The translations under genes were made by a program, and so were the position numbers. Of a stretch of DNA of 64,000 nucleotides, positions 46,630 to 59,500 are shown one piece after another. The stretch comes from Stenocarpella maydis (lineage: Eukaryota > Ascomycota > Sordariomycetes > Diaporthales > Diaporthaceae): positions 1 to 64,000 of the forward strand of contig NQMI01000166.1 in the NCBI GenBank assembly GCA_002270565.1, read 5' to 3'. Positions within the stretch are counted from its first letter, which is position 1, and every line of letters begins with the position of its first letter. The notes beneath the pieces were generated by a model that was given only the letters and a program-made list of their open reading frames with translations, ran no database searches and was not told the DNA's origin.

Positions 46630-48414
46630 GTTGTCGGTGTGGTGATCGTGAGCTAAGTATCGGGAGAGCTGCGAAAGGGTAGAGAGAGGATGCTGGGGAT
46701 GAAAGGTAACATTGAAGACCGAGGCAGCCAAGGCCCTCTTTATAGACGGTTCAGACAGTTTCTAGAATTCGACACCGCTGTTACTATTAGCGGTGTTTCC
46801 CCAGGTAATCATGATAAGACGGAATAACCGTGGGGTAAAGGCAATGGAAAATCAAGCATTGCCTATAACATGGGTCTAAGCCGCGGATCGCAACCACCTG
46901 CAGGTACAGCTTGCTCAAAAAGACTTAACCACGGCAACGCCCGCGTAAATGACTCAGTATTAGTTACATCTGTCTATCTTCCTTCCTATACAGGCCTCCT
47001 GCCCACAACCAGTCTTTTTACGGGAATAGTACTCCATTACTGAATACCTGCGGCGGATCATATGACCAAGTTCCATTGGAGATGAAACCTGGCTCGGTTA
47101 TTGCTTTCCTTGCCCACATCTTCCCACTCTGAGGTGATGGTCCAGAGCGAGCGACTTGGCGCGGAGGAACCATGTCCTGAGCTGCCTAATGGATAAATCT
47201 TCTGCCGTCTTCACGTCTGCATGGCATGATTTACATCCATCTCATCCACACTTAGACCCAGGAAATACCCACCTATGGGTACCCACGCATGAACACCAGG
47301 TCCTAGGCTGCTGCAATTTACGTATTCATGCGTCACTGCGCATCGTCGCGTGTTGATGTGAACGAGAGGCATTTGTTCTATTTCAAGGCGCACTATTGCG
47401 GACGGGCGCATACTGCTAGCCACACGCCATAGCCCGTCCGGACAAAAGACCATAATAACCAATCCGCGTATTTGTTATTCCTAGCAGTATATAAGAGCCG
47501 TACGGTTACAGTAATTTTATAAGTAACTCTATAAAAATTTGCAAAATAGCTAATTTAATAATAAATTAATAAGACAAACTCTGAATAATGTATATCCTAT
47601 CCTATGCCTTTCAAACACTACACTGCAATGCAGCCCCCTTCTGGGCCTTACGGGAACCATTATACAAAAGGCAGCCAAGCTTCAGAGAATTCAAGCAGGA
47701 TTGGGGACCGAGACCAGCGCATTGCAGTGATTGCTATGCTGTGTCTACCCACTTTCAAACAAACACGGGCATCTTCCAAGTTGTTCTGTCTTGAGTTGAG
47801 GGTGACGCGTAGTGACCTTGGCGTTGTGTGGATCCTGATCCCCAGAACTCGACCACGACATTTGTACGGGATCGACATTTGCGCGGAATCGCCGCATCGA
47901 CATTTGCAGCACACGCTAGAGGAACCTTCCCTTGGACCATTTTAAATATGTTTCCCCCAGCCCCAAGTCCGCCCTCAATCGTTGTTGTGCTTTGCTTCTC
48001 TGCAATCATGAGAGAATTCGTCAGAATTCTTTCATACCCTCGCCACAGACCCCCCCCCCGTCTGAGTGGAAGGAAGCTAGCAATCCGCGGTGGAAGAGTC
48101 GCCGTGGGGGACCTGCACAACTCCCGTCAGGCAGCAACCACATCATCTCGGACGTTCGACTATGAAGAGTCCATACCTTAGAAACCACTACGCTAGGCAT
48201 TTTTTTTTCTTTTTCAGGGGGAAGAACAGATACTTTTCGAGGCAGCATCGTCCTCGCGTCTCGGGTTCACCATGTCTGAGCGTACAATGTGAACAGTTTA
48301 CTCCGCCTCTGCAGCTAGTGTACACTACGGAAACTGACGGCTTGCATGATTGCGGGGACTTGAACCGCCTTTTCTGAGCCTGCCATATGTAATTATTCGT
48401 GCTAATATTGCTAC
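46630..48414. other. Intergenic 1.8 kb next to the retroelement
   Basis: The first 150 bp hold the promoter of the secreted-peptide gene, including the sequence TCTTTATAGACGG (minus strand). Between about 47,460 and 47,590 the composition turns AT-rich. No gene was recognised. Sequence from 48317 onward belongs to the segment that is repeated after the adapter. Confidence 0.35.
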
Positions 48415-48685
48415 TGTGGCAATAGTAGTGTGCAACAGCACACTGGTGGGCTAACGCTACAGCTACCATACTGTAGCCAGAGGGCGCAGTTGCTTACTTA
48501 GCAACTGCCACCCTCTATATAAACCCGAGATAGCTGGCGGGCTACGCCCACTGCACCCACTACTCCTCCATAGAAGAATTATTACCCATAACCCCCATCG
48601 TATTGCAATACGTGACCCAGCCAACACTGATTAGTGGTTGCAAGGGCAACCACAGATTAGCAAGGTTGAAGAGACAGTTCATTAC
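48317..48685. repeat. First copy of a 369-bp exact direct duplication
   Basis: Identical by eye to 48729-49097 (offset 412). It begins AGTGTACACTACGG and ends GTTCATTAC. It contains 98 bp of left flank, the 212-bp 5' LTR and 59 bp of element interior. The adapter junction stands directly between the copies, so the duplication is taken as an assembly artefact. Confidence 0.85.
48415..48626 (+). repeat. 5' LTR of the Copia element (first assembled copy)
   Basis: 212 bp, TG...CA ends, with a TATATAAA promoter-like box about 110 bp in. It differs from the 3' LTR at two positions, both G here and A there. Confidence 0.85.
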
Positions 48686-48728
48686 CTGTCTCTTATACAC
48701 ATCTAGATGTGTATAAGAGTCAGNACAG
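48686..48728. other. Nextera (Tn5) mate-pair junction adapter left in the assembly
   Basis: Bases 48686-48704 are the 19-bp Tn5 mosaic end CTGTCTCTTATACACATCT. They are followed directly by its reverse complement from 48705, imperfect at the end (AGATGTGTATAAGAG, then TCAGNACAG with an N at 48724). Two mosaic ends joined back to back are the circularisation junction of Nextera mate-pair libraries. This is laboratory sequence, not genome. Confidence 0.95.
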
Positions 48729-48826
48729 AGTGTACACTACGGAAACTGACGGCTTGCATGATTGCGGGGACTTGAACCGCCTTTTCTGAGCCTGCCATAT
48801 GTAATTATTCGTGCTAATATTGCTAC

Positions 48827-49038
48827 TGTGGCAATAGTAGTGTGCAACAGCACACTGGTGGGCTAACGCTACAGCTACCATACTGTAGCCAGAGGGCGCA
48901 GTTGCTTACTTAGCAACTGCCACCCTCTATATAAACCCGAGATAGCTGGCGGGCTACGCCCACTGCACCCACTACTCCTCCATAGAAGAATTATTACCCA
49001 TAACCCCCATCGTATTGCAATACGTGACCCAGCCAACA
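48827..49038 (+). repeat. 5' LTR, duplicate produced by misassembly
   Basis: Identical to 48415-48626. This copy is in continuity with the interior of the element, so it is the one correctly joined on its right side. Confidence 0.85.
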
Positions 49039-49045
49039 CTGATTA

Positions 49046-49065
49046 GTGGTTGCAAGGGCAACCAC
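49046..49065 (+). promoter_or_regulatory. Perfect hairpin just inside the 5' LTR
   Basis: GTGGTTGC and GCAACCAC pair over an AAGG loop, starting 7 bp inside the LTR end, where a primer-binding site is expected. No clear match to a tRNA 3' end was recognised. The same hairpin is present in the duplicate at 48634-48653. Confidence 0.5.
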
Positions 49066-52000
49066 AGATTAGCAAGGTTGAAGAGACAGTTCATTACTGC
49101 TCGGATAGTGGCTGTGCTAACGGTACTGACGGTATCGCCCCTTAAAGAGACTTCAGCTGAGTCCGTAATGATGCTGTAATGGACTTCAACGATATCATCA
49201 CTACCCATCATAAGGCGAAGAGGGCTCTATATGCGCTACGCTATACTCCATCTTCGCTAAACGCGCATCCATCACGCCCTGAGTATCATTAGAAGGCAAC
49301 CACGGAATGTGGATACTGCATAATGTTGCTAACCCCCGCTACTCTTGAAGACAATGCTGAAGATATCACCACTTCAGCACACATTGGCAATCAATTAGTA
49401 ATAACCCCGGCAACAGCTACACCAACTAAGGTTAACTTCACCAGCTAGCACACCTTCACTACCCCTGCTAACAGCTTACCCCTATATACTCATTACCCCT
49501 TGTCACCATTTATTTAACCCCTACTTTGCCCCAGCATACCCCTATTCTTTACCATAATACTAGCAACCCATATATCACGATAGCGAACCCCCATAGTAAA
49601 GATAACACCCTTACGCCATCAGCATCAATAACTACACTAGCGGGCGCTACCGGTCTTAACCCGATCAACTTATAGGATATAATTAAGGAAACATTACTTA
49701 AGGAGGCCGCTACCAAATTAAGTCTCAATGCCAACCTATAGGGAATAGATATAGATCCAGAGGCCCTGAGTAGCCCAAGACAACACGCAATACACCTGAG
49801 TACCTACGTGTAATGGCGCTATCAAGCATATGCAAGACTCACTAGCCAAAATGTCTATAAGGAGTTTAAGAATGACTTCTAGGGTTGGGAAGAGCTAACA
49901 TTTAAGGTAGTCTATTGCGATATTCTCTCAGCCCTTAAGAAGATGCTATAATATAAGGGGATACACCTACAGGTTAATAACAATATAAAGGCCTTTGTGG
50001 AACTATTGGAGTTAGAATCCCTGCCGAGAGCCCTAGCATCTGCATAACACTAGTACTAATAGATAATTTAGTTAAAAAGACATTATAACTACATCCTTTT
50101 TAATAATAGCAGATTATTTAAGGGATATATACTAGTACCGAGCAATAACTGGAGAGCAGGCCTAAATACTTAGGAACCCATACTGCAATCCACTGCTCCA
50201 GCCATACTTAAACCTCAACTCCCATTCCGTTAGCCATACGGCATCTATACCTTTAAGACCTCTAACAGCTATGAGTCATCAGCTAAGTGGGAAGAATTCC
50301 AAGTGTCCTATGAGAAGTATGCAATAATCCCTCTAGTGCTACTAAGTGGTATACCATTGGAAAAAGGAATGTCTGCCAACCTGGCTAAATACTACTTGGA
50401 TAATAAGAAGTTTACCGGAGCAATAGATAAAGTACTTAACAATAAGATTCATTTCTTTTATGATATCTACAAGAATAACCACCTATACCCTACTTACTTC
50501 CGGGTAGTATTACCTATAATATTAAAGGGTAAAGCTAAGGACTTTTATATACAGTTAATTATAAATAGAGATACCTTTGCTATAGCATATGCTAAGCTTA
50601 AGTAATGATTTGATATAGATAGCAGATAATAAGTGTATTTAACTGTGTGGAATACTACTACTTTTGCATTAATATAGTAAAGGAATGAGGGTAAAACCCT
50701 ATTAGAAATAATGGAGATTCTAATTAAAAATATAAAGTAATATACCTGAATACTTGGCTATAAAGGAGCACTTAAAGATAAACCACTATGTGATAACCTC
50801 ATACATGCAATATGTAGTATACCTGAGTTCTATTATATTAAGGTAATGGCCCCAGCTACTACCAATGAAGCGTGCGATATGCTCCGTCATTATGCTGTAT
50901 TATCAGGACCTTAGCGCCCCTTCTAGCAATATACTATAGGGTGAGGTAATGATGATTGGCTAGATGGTAATTATGATGATGAGGAAGACTAGGGCAACAA
51001 TGAGCACTTTGACTACCCTGGTAATAACTAATTTTATCACTCTGAGCACCCCAATAATGACTAGTACTATCTTGACTGCTGGTATAATAATGACTAGTAA
51101 TATAGGGGTAACTACTTATAAGGCTCTGCATGTAGGTGATATCCCCCGGGATGAGGCAACTACTATCCTTAAGGCAACTACCGCCCCTAGGGCAACTTCC
51201 GACCACCCCCTAGAGGAGATAACTACCTATATGAAAGGCATAGGAGAGATAACCCCCCAGATAAAAAGAGGTGCTATATCTGCTAGAAGGAGGGGTATTG
51301 GTTATTAAATCACTCTTTTAAAGAGTGCTAGAGGGCTAAGGGCACATATATATATATGTATGGTGGCTTGGATGAGGAATTCTATGCGTTTCTTGTTAAC
51401 TATGAGGGTATTAACTATAAGAGTAATAATTAAGAAAGTACTAGTATGTTTGTTAGTAGTGCTAAGAGCCGCGAAAACTATATGTGGTTGGTAGACTAAG
51501 CTTTCCTCTATACTTTTAGTATTAACAATAATGAGGAGGACTAGGACGGCCCCAACCCTAGGGATGTTAATAGTAAGGGTAATTGGGATAGCCCTAACTC
51601 TGGAGATGTTAATAATAAGGAGGATTAGGACAGCCCTAGCCCTGTGACTGAAGGGAATAACGTCAATACTAGCAACACTAAGACTGGCGAAAGAGCTGGT
51701 AGTATTAAGGAGGTCTTTATAATAGATAACTACTTGTATCAGCATTTCCAAGGGATTCTCCCAGATACTGGTGCAGCCAACTACTCTACTGCTGGGCATA
51801 ACTAATATACTGCTCTGTAGCAACTCTTGCCTATTACTCTTGATATGTCTCGTGTAGGAGAAGCAACAGTCCGCTTTAGGCTAGGAGAACTACTACAGTT
51901 AATAGGGGCAACTACAGTCAATACAGCAGCCGGCAACTTAACGTTCCACATAATAAAGATGCCAACCCCCTTCCTCTTGTGTATATAAGATATGAATATG

Positions 52001-55000
52001 TACTTGCTCTTTGTGCGGAATATGATTAATGAGGTTGTATAATATAAGCCAAATTGGTAGCACGAGAGGATGTTTCCTGTTATTTGGAAGTGGGGATACC
52101 CATGGTTCCTCACGGATATTAGTAGGGCTGATAACGCCTTTATTCTCTTCCTTATGGAGACCGAGCTATAGTAACTATACAGATAATTTGGGCACCCATC
52201 AGTTAAGAGGCTCTCTCAGCTACTAGCGGGCGCTAGCCACAATGTTGATCCCTTAGCACTAGAAGCTATTACCAAGTTCTATTACCACTGCCAAATGCAC
52301 TCTCCCGCGCCCTATAGATTCAAGTTTAACCTCCGTAATGATGTTAACTTTAACTGTAAAGTTATTGTGGATGTTGTATATTTAATAGGGCTCCTAGTAC
52401 TACACATTATTAACTTAGCTACTGCCTTTCAAGCCGGGCGATTCTTGGCTTCTCTCTCCACTAAAGATACATGGGAAGCCCTATAGAGTTACTAGATTAA
52501 TATATATATGGGTCCCCTAGATCATCTTATATTTAATGCGGGGACTAACTTTGCTTCCAGCAAGTTTAAGAGTACTATATATATTATAGGGATTATATAT
52601 AAATAAATACCCGCGGAAGTATACTAGTTAATTAGCAAAGTAGAGCGATATCACGCTCCTTTGCACAGGGCTTTTAATATATTATATACTGAGTTATTAA
52701 CTATGTTTATTAAAGAAGCTATACTACAGGCAAGCTTTAGTGCGATCAATAATATAGTTAGCCTGGATGGTCTTATGCTAACTCTCCTAGTATTTAGAGC
52801 ATACCCCCATATGATAAAGGACTCAGCTCCTATGCTATCTACTCTAAAGAGAGCTGAGGTAGTATAGAAGGTAATAAAGGAGATTAGGAGAATTAATGCT
52901 GCATATAAAATCAGCAAAGCATTATGCATAAGGAATAGCCTAGTTATATTAGAAGTCTTAAGCCTACTACTCTAGAGTGAAGTTTGCATATGGAGAGAAA
53001 AGACTGGGTGGTAAGGCCTATATAAACTATTCTCTATTAATAACTATAATATAACAATCAACCTTCCTAATGGACTAGTTGTCTTCCGATTAACTCTTAT
53101 ATAGCCATAATATTATAATGAAGAAGAACCTCTTGATCTGCCAGACCCTGATAATACCCCTAAGGAGCCAGTATGCTTCAAGCTAGACCCTATACCAGCT
53201 GTTCCTAATCTGGTAGTCCCTTAATGATAAGGATAGCTATGGGGGGCTAAGAGCAAGAAGAAGGCAGTTGTTATTACGGATAATGATAATAATAGCGCCA
53301 CTACTATTGATAATAGCAATAATAATGTGGAAGACAAGATCACTACTTATATATTCCTCACCCTATATAAAGTTGAGAACTATAAGCTCGCTCTAAAGCT
53401 CTGCTGGGATGGCATTATTACCACCCTGGGTGACCCCTTTGAAGAGTTAGATAATAAGGAGGTATTTAAGCTAATTAGCTAAGGAGTATTTCAGTTTAAG
53501 CGGTTTAATAAGTGGAAGCATGAAGGAATCTAAATCTTTAAATTTTGCATTATTAAGGAGATTAAGGGTAAAACTGAGAAGCTATATAAGAAGTCCCGCC
53601 TTATTATTGCTGGATTTAGTAATCTTATAAAGCATGAGATCCTTATATAGTTACTAATGGTATAATGTGTAAGTTATTAACTTCTTATTGCTCTTATGTC
53701 TATATTAATGACTAAGGGACTATATCTTGAGCTCTATGATGTTACCCAGGCCTATCTATAGTTAAAATCTATACTTAAGAGGCCCATTCTGTGCTACCTT
53801 CCCCCTGAAATAAGGGGCAAATACCCAGCTGGTATAATCATAAGGGTAATTAAGCCCTTATATGGCGTTGTAGAAGCCGGTGTGCACTGGTGGGCTATAT
53901 ACTATAAGCACTATATTAAGAAGCTGGGGATGATTGTGTCTGCATATGACCTATGCCTCTTGATAGCTGACTATAATAGTAAGGGCATCTTTGGTATTAC
54001 TGCTATATAGATGGATGATACCCTTACCCTTTATACCCCAGCTTTTTTGGAGCTTGAAGAGTAAAAGATTAAGGAGGAGGAGATCTGCTATAAGCTAAAG
54101 GATAGGCTGACCCCTGAGAAATCATTGGACTTTAACAGCATGAAGATCATGATATCACATAATGGCATTATATATCTTAGATAGAAGGGCTAAGGGGTAA
54201 AGATATAGCTAGTTAACTATATGGCTGAGGACTGCATTTAATAGTATATGAAGCAGCGCGCAAGAGGAGCATATCTAGCTTTTATTTGCTATTTAGAAGT
54301 AGCATTCAACCTCTCTATTGCAGCTTAAATCTAAGACCCTAAAGAAGAGGACTATACTAAGTTGAATAAGCAGCTAAAGTAGCAAGCAGACCACCTTGGC
54401 CGTAGCCTTAACTACATTCCTCTAGACCTCATAGCAGCCAAGTTAATAATCTTTATAAATAGCTCTTTTGCTAATAATAAGGACCTTAGTTCTCAGATTG
54501 GCTATATAATTACCCTAGTAAATGAAATGCAAGCTAAGTAACTATTTATATGGGAGATTACTAGAAATATCCTCCATTGGTTGTTAACTAAGTGCAAAAG
54601 GGTTACCCATAGTATGCTTGCTTCTAAGATCTATAATATGGTTAACGGCTTTGATATGGGGATTATAATAGCCGCCACTCTGCACCAAATTACTATACGC
54701 TTAAACCTGCTAGAGATCCCTCTTATTATCTATATAGATTCCTACTCTTTATATAAGTATTTAGTCAAGCTTGGGATGATAAAAGAGAAGCGCCTAATGA
54801 TTAATGTGATGGCATTAAGGTAGTTATATGAGAAGCGTGAGATCTATGAGATCCGGTGGATTACTAGGGACTGTAACCTAGCAGATGCCTTTATAAAGAA
54901 TACTCCAAATAAGGCGTTAAAATGCCTTATTGATGATAATACCCTTATTATTAAGGTGGAAGGATATATGGACTGTAGCTAGCTAGCGACAACCCCTTCC

Positions 55001-56369
55001 TCTATCTAAATACTATATAAGGGATCACAATAATTACTATAAGAACAGCTATATATTGACTTGCCCGGCAAAAGCACACCCTATGGCAGTTGACTGATTA
55101 ATGTAACTTGGTTGGCAAAGCCACGCATACCAACGCCGCCCTACCCCAAGGGGGAGGACCACTAATTACCACCACCCTAAGCCCCGGATAGTAGTCAACA
55201 AGTACCCGGAGATAAAAAAAAAAAAAAAAAAAAAGGGATTATATAGTACCGGCAACCAGCAAAACTTTAGATCCCTATTAATTAGTTACCTGTGTCTTAC
55301 CCTAAAGAGCTGCACAGTTGGCCAATCTATAGTTTAAATCCATCCTAAGGGTAAGACCTTATAGCCAAGATTTTTATAGTGGTGCCTATGCACTAAGGGT
55401 TTAGGTGATGAGGGTTACTACTATCCCACGGGCACTTAAGTTGCTAGCTGTGTTGTATTAAGCATCCCCGGTTGAGATTTTGTAGTCTTGACTCCTGCTT
55501 AACGTGTGTTTTATATACTTACCCAGAGCGGCATCGGACAGTATACGCTCTGCTATGCATTTGCTAACAATTTAACTCCAATATACCATTTATTGCTGTT
55601 TACTATGATCCCTACCTAACCCAACTACTACTTCCTCTACCCCTACTAACTCTTGATATTAGCTTCTAATGGAGAGGGCTTTTACTGAGTATTCTTTACT
55701 TAAATGGCCTCGAACAGAGAGGACTTTCATTAATTGAGTTGTTGCTCAACTCTATTGCTAATGTCTGCCGCCGGAAGACAGTTGATCTGCACTATACCCA
55801 ATTTAGCTAATTATCAATACTTAGTTAGGGGAAGAGGGGGTCTAGAGGTCCGGGTTTAGGAGGCCGGATAGTTGTTATTCGAGTCTAGGGTATCCGGGCA
55901 ATTGTTATTCCAGTTCCGAGTAAATCCTTATTTAACCTGTAGCTTGCAGGCGAAGGAATTATAAGTCCTTATTGCGCATTTCTTTTATAACCCTTAAGTA
56001 TTAAAGATAACAAATAAGCGGTGTAAATTATTAGAAGCGGATATTTTATATGGGAAGAGCACTATATTATACCGGACTGTATAATTATGTACTCCCAGCT
56101 TCTAGAGGAAGCAGAAACCGCTATAATATGCAAGGTCTTTTCTAGTGCCTGTATTTTATGGGCACTTGGCATAACGGTATACATGATGAACTTGATAGAA
56201 GGGACTGGCATAGCCAAAAAGCAATAGTGGTATAGGGATTTGGTAACGAATGCGGTAATTTCTTTTGTTTTTCTTATAACAGCGAGAGTGTGGGTTTAAC
56301 CCCACGCCTGGGACTTTTTTTTTGTGTTTTTGGAGGAGACAGCCGCTGGCAAAAAGAAAAGACTGCCAG

Positions 56370-56581
56370 TGTGGCAATAGTAGTATGCAACAGCACACTA
56401 GTGGGCTAACGCTACAGCTACCATACTGTAGCCAGAGGGCGCAGTTGCTTACTTAGCAACTGCCACCCTCTATATAAACCCGAGATAGCTGGCGGGCTAC
56501 GCCCACTGCACCCACTACTCCTCCATAGAAGAATTATTACCCATAACCCCCATCGTATTGCAATACGTGACCCAGCCAACA
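56370..56581 (+). repeat. 3' LTR of the Copia element
   Basis: 212 bp, beginning TGTGGCAATAG and ending CCAGCCAACA, after a purine-rich stretch (AAAAAGAAAAGA, 56351-56362) that may be the polypurine tract. The two differences from the 5' LTR are TG to TA changes, the RIP type. Confidence 0.9.
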
Positions 56582-59500
56582 GGAGTCTTCTTAAATAGTA
56601 TTCAAGATATATATAATTTAATCCTTAAATATAACTCTAATTATTATTTTTTACTAACTTAAATTTAAAAATTATAGATATAAGATTATCCAAGGTTATA
56701 AATTTAAGGAAACCTTAAATACATAACTTTAAACGAATTCCTATATATGATATTACTTTCTTATATAATCCGTATATAATTAACATAAAGTTTGAACAAA
56801 TTATTTATTCATTTTTCTAATAAATATACAAACTGTAGATGTGATATGATTAAAGGCTTTACGTTACATTACTATAATGAAAACGTTTGTCATCAGGAGG
56901 ATGCCAGGTGTTGATTACTCCTGGGATTGCGTGGCTGGTCGAGTGGAACCAATGTAGTCATTGAAATGTTGGTTTCTCATAAGTGCGATCTAGAGCTTGT
57001 TAAAGAGTCTGCCCAGCCTGCATTAGAAAGCGTCTGCGTTCCAATATTTGTGTGCTCTGCTCCCCTGGACCAACCCACTACGGAGTGCTGGTTGCTGGCC
57101 TTGGAAACTCCCAGATGGCCAATGCACATTCACTTTTCGTCTCGATTCATCTTAGACGTTGCATATGAAAACTTGGTCAGGCTGGGCTCATGATGGACTA
57201 ATGACTTGGTTACGGCACACCGAGCGGATTTGCACCAGGTAGTAATCCTGCGACCGCACAGAATTTTCCGAGCGTAGCGAACGATGCTGTCCCGTTTCCC
57301 GGCAATTGGACTGGTGATGACACAATCGATCTTTATAAGACAGGGGGCCCATCCCGTGGGCCGTACCGAATCTCAGACAGCGGCTCCTACTCCTAGCGGC
57401 CAAGCCTGTCGTTCACGAATGGGTGGAGCAAAGGCCCGGATTCATGGTCTTGCCACATACTTGAGTACTAGGGGCAGGTACCAGTGCGTCAATTGGCCTT
57501 GAGGGTAGGATTCGTTTCTCAAATCTATCTCCCGGTGCTTAGAAGTGTGCTGATGTGAGGTTTATGGTCGCTTCATAGAAAGTTAAGGAACAAAATTTTG
57601 CTAGCAATGCCTATGAGGCGGGACGACATTGTTCCGTAATTGTCAATGTCGGACATGGCAGACAGAGTTGACAGCTCGGGCCATGCGGGTTCAAGTAGTC
57701 GAGGAAAAGCTGAGCTTTTTGCCCTGTTCCGCTGGCGCTTGCCCTTCATTTTGACTTAGATTGCAACCGTGACATTCAATCTTATTTCATGGTTAGTAAA
57801 CTACCTAGCCTACCCACATGGCCAACACCCAGGCGGCTCCATTTGTTCCAGGGGAACTCGCAGCAACATCAACATTCGGTGGTCCCCGAGAGCGATCGGC
57901 CGCCCATGCATATATTAAACGATGTCCCTGAATAATACCGAGGATGAGTACATAAACGATTGTCTGTGCAGCAGCTGTGCGACTCGGCCGGGAACGGCAG
58001 ATAGAGCACTCTGTGGTTTGCCTGACTGCCAAGCGACCCTGTTGATCAGCACCAAGCAGCTTTGGAGCTAAGATCTGGGCAGAAACCCTCTGCGCGGCTG
58101 GATGAAGGCCAGGCAAAGGTGTACGCCCGCCTTGTACCGAAGACTGCTACGCAGTAGATTGGCATGGAAGACTTGGCAGCCGCGACTGGTACCATCACTG
58201 ACAGTAATGCACGTGTGGGGTCCTCCAGGGGAAACATTTTAGCGGAGAGAAAAGTGTGCCCCCGGGAAAGGCAACCTGAGTTTTTATCAGTTGATCACGC
58301 GCGGGCGGCTCTACGGAGTACATATTATAGTATGCCACTACGGTAGTGAGAAAATTCCGAGGCTACCGAGTGCAACCCGCCGGACGTCACAGGACAGTAT
58401 GTGCCGGCGTGATCCTTGATCAGCCGCGTCCCGACGGTGCGAACCCGAGAGTGCACACCTTGTTCCAATTTGGCAATTACTAGCGCCACTCGTTTTAGTT
58501 GACCACTACGTACCGCATCCATTTGACGAATATGAAGATCTCTATTCTTTGACTCACCTACGGGTGTGGACGACGGCAATGTCCCCTGTCTTCTCAAACC
58601 CTTTTAATGTGTCTCCTATATTAGTGTCGCTTCCGGTCTGGAACGTTTGGCAGGGCCGCGGCCGTTTGAGAAACCAGGCGACAGCTCTCGGGGCCGAACA
58701 CACAGCCAAGAGAGCGAAGTTGATGCCCCAGAGCATGAAACATCCATCCCTCATACCTTCGCTGTCGTTTCGAACCATGGTGATGTCAATTTCGCGTAAC
58801 TGAAAGCACCCTGGCCAGGCATAACGGCAACAGTTAGGCACTGGGGTGTCGTGGAGCGAGTTCCCCCTAGGGAAGATATTATTTGATGGATTTCTAGCAG
58901 ATCGTGCCAGGTATTACTAAATTCGTTTGAGCAGGTTGTCTGACTCGGAAGCTCAATACGACATAGAACCTAATTGCATTCTATCGTTTTTATGCATCCG
59001 TATTATTCCATTGTTTTCTGACAAGTCTACGAAATAATCCGTCGTGCTCCAAGGCATGCCTCACACGTCCCAGCCGGCCCCGTGGAAATAGCACAGTGCC
59101 AAGCCTCGTCGATGGCACCATGATCCGTCTGCGGAAAGGACGGTTGATTACTGGCTTTTGGGTGTATTCTCTCGGCAGGTAGTCCATGACCGCACGCGAA
59201 TTTGTTGTGGTCCTGACGATTGGTCTGGAATGTTTCGTCCTACGGGCTTGCGCCTTCAGTTTACCGCGACTATTGCGTGTGACGAATGCTGGGAATTGCC
59301 GTCCGCGGAAATTCTCGGCGCCATGGCTAACCCTCAACCTTGTTGATCATGGTGGTCTGGTCCCGTCGAGTAGGCCCACGCCGGTCACCGCTTTTGACTT
59401 CAAGCTTCCTCAGCTATCCTCAGCTATCACACATTATTACGTGCGTGGAGCCCAAGGAAGATCTGGACGGACGCTGACAGCCATCCAACTTTGGTTTGCC

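Larger units (their letters stand above)
48729..49097. repeat. Second copy of the 369-bp exact duplication
   Basis: Repeats 48317-48685 exactly and then continues into the unique interior of the retroelement (TGCTCGGATAG...). The true locus probably joins 48685 directly to 49098. Confidence 0.85.
48415..56581 (+). mobile_element. Degenerate Copia-type LTR retrotransposon
   Basis: Two 212-bp LTRs (48415-48626 and 56370-56581, TGTGGC...CCAACA) flank about 7.7 kb. Pol-like parts appear in Copia order on the plus strand: a zinc knuckle C-x2-C...H-x4-C at 51272-51328, a protease motif DTGAA at about 51764, an integrase segment at about 52270-52490 (HCQMHSPAPYRFKF, VLHIINLATAFQA), reverse transcriptase at about 53690-54060 (YDVTQAYL, PLYGVVEAG, MDD at 54011-54019), and RNase H at about 54580-54960 (IIIYIDSYSLYKYL-like, ADAFIKN). 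Stops, mostly TAG or TAA, break every domain, often where glutamine is expected, e.g. TAG 53759-53761 and 54008-54010. This fits RIP. About 1.4 kb after pol is non-coding, with an A20 run near 55212. No target duplication was seen. Confidence 0.9.

Noticed and set aside
48350..48375. tRNA T-arm-like GGTTCAAGTCC on the minus strand
   Set aside because: No matching acceptor, D or anticodon arm could be placed around it.
48415..49038. Two tandem 5' LTRs as a biological LTR-LTR duplication
   Set aside because: The copies are identical and separated by a mate-pair adapter junction with an N, so the duplication is technical.
49100..55000. TAG/TAA read as glutamine (alternative genetic code) in the retroelement
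   Set aside because: Neighbouring nuclear genes use TAG and TAA as normal stops; RIP-type C to T change explains the pattern.
56365..56590. Target-site duplication flanking the Copia element
   Set aside because: The five bases before the 5' LTR (GCTAC) and after the 3' LTR (GGAGT) do not match.
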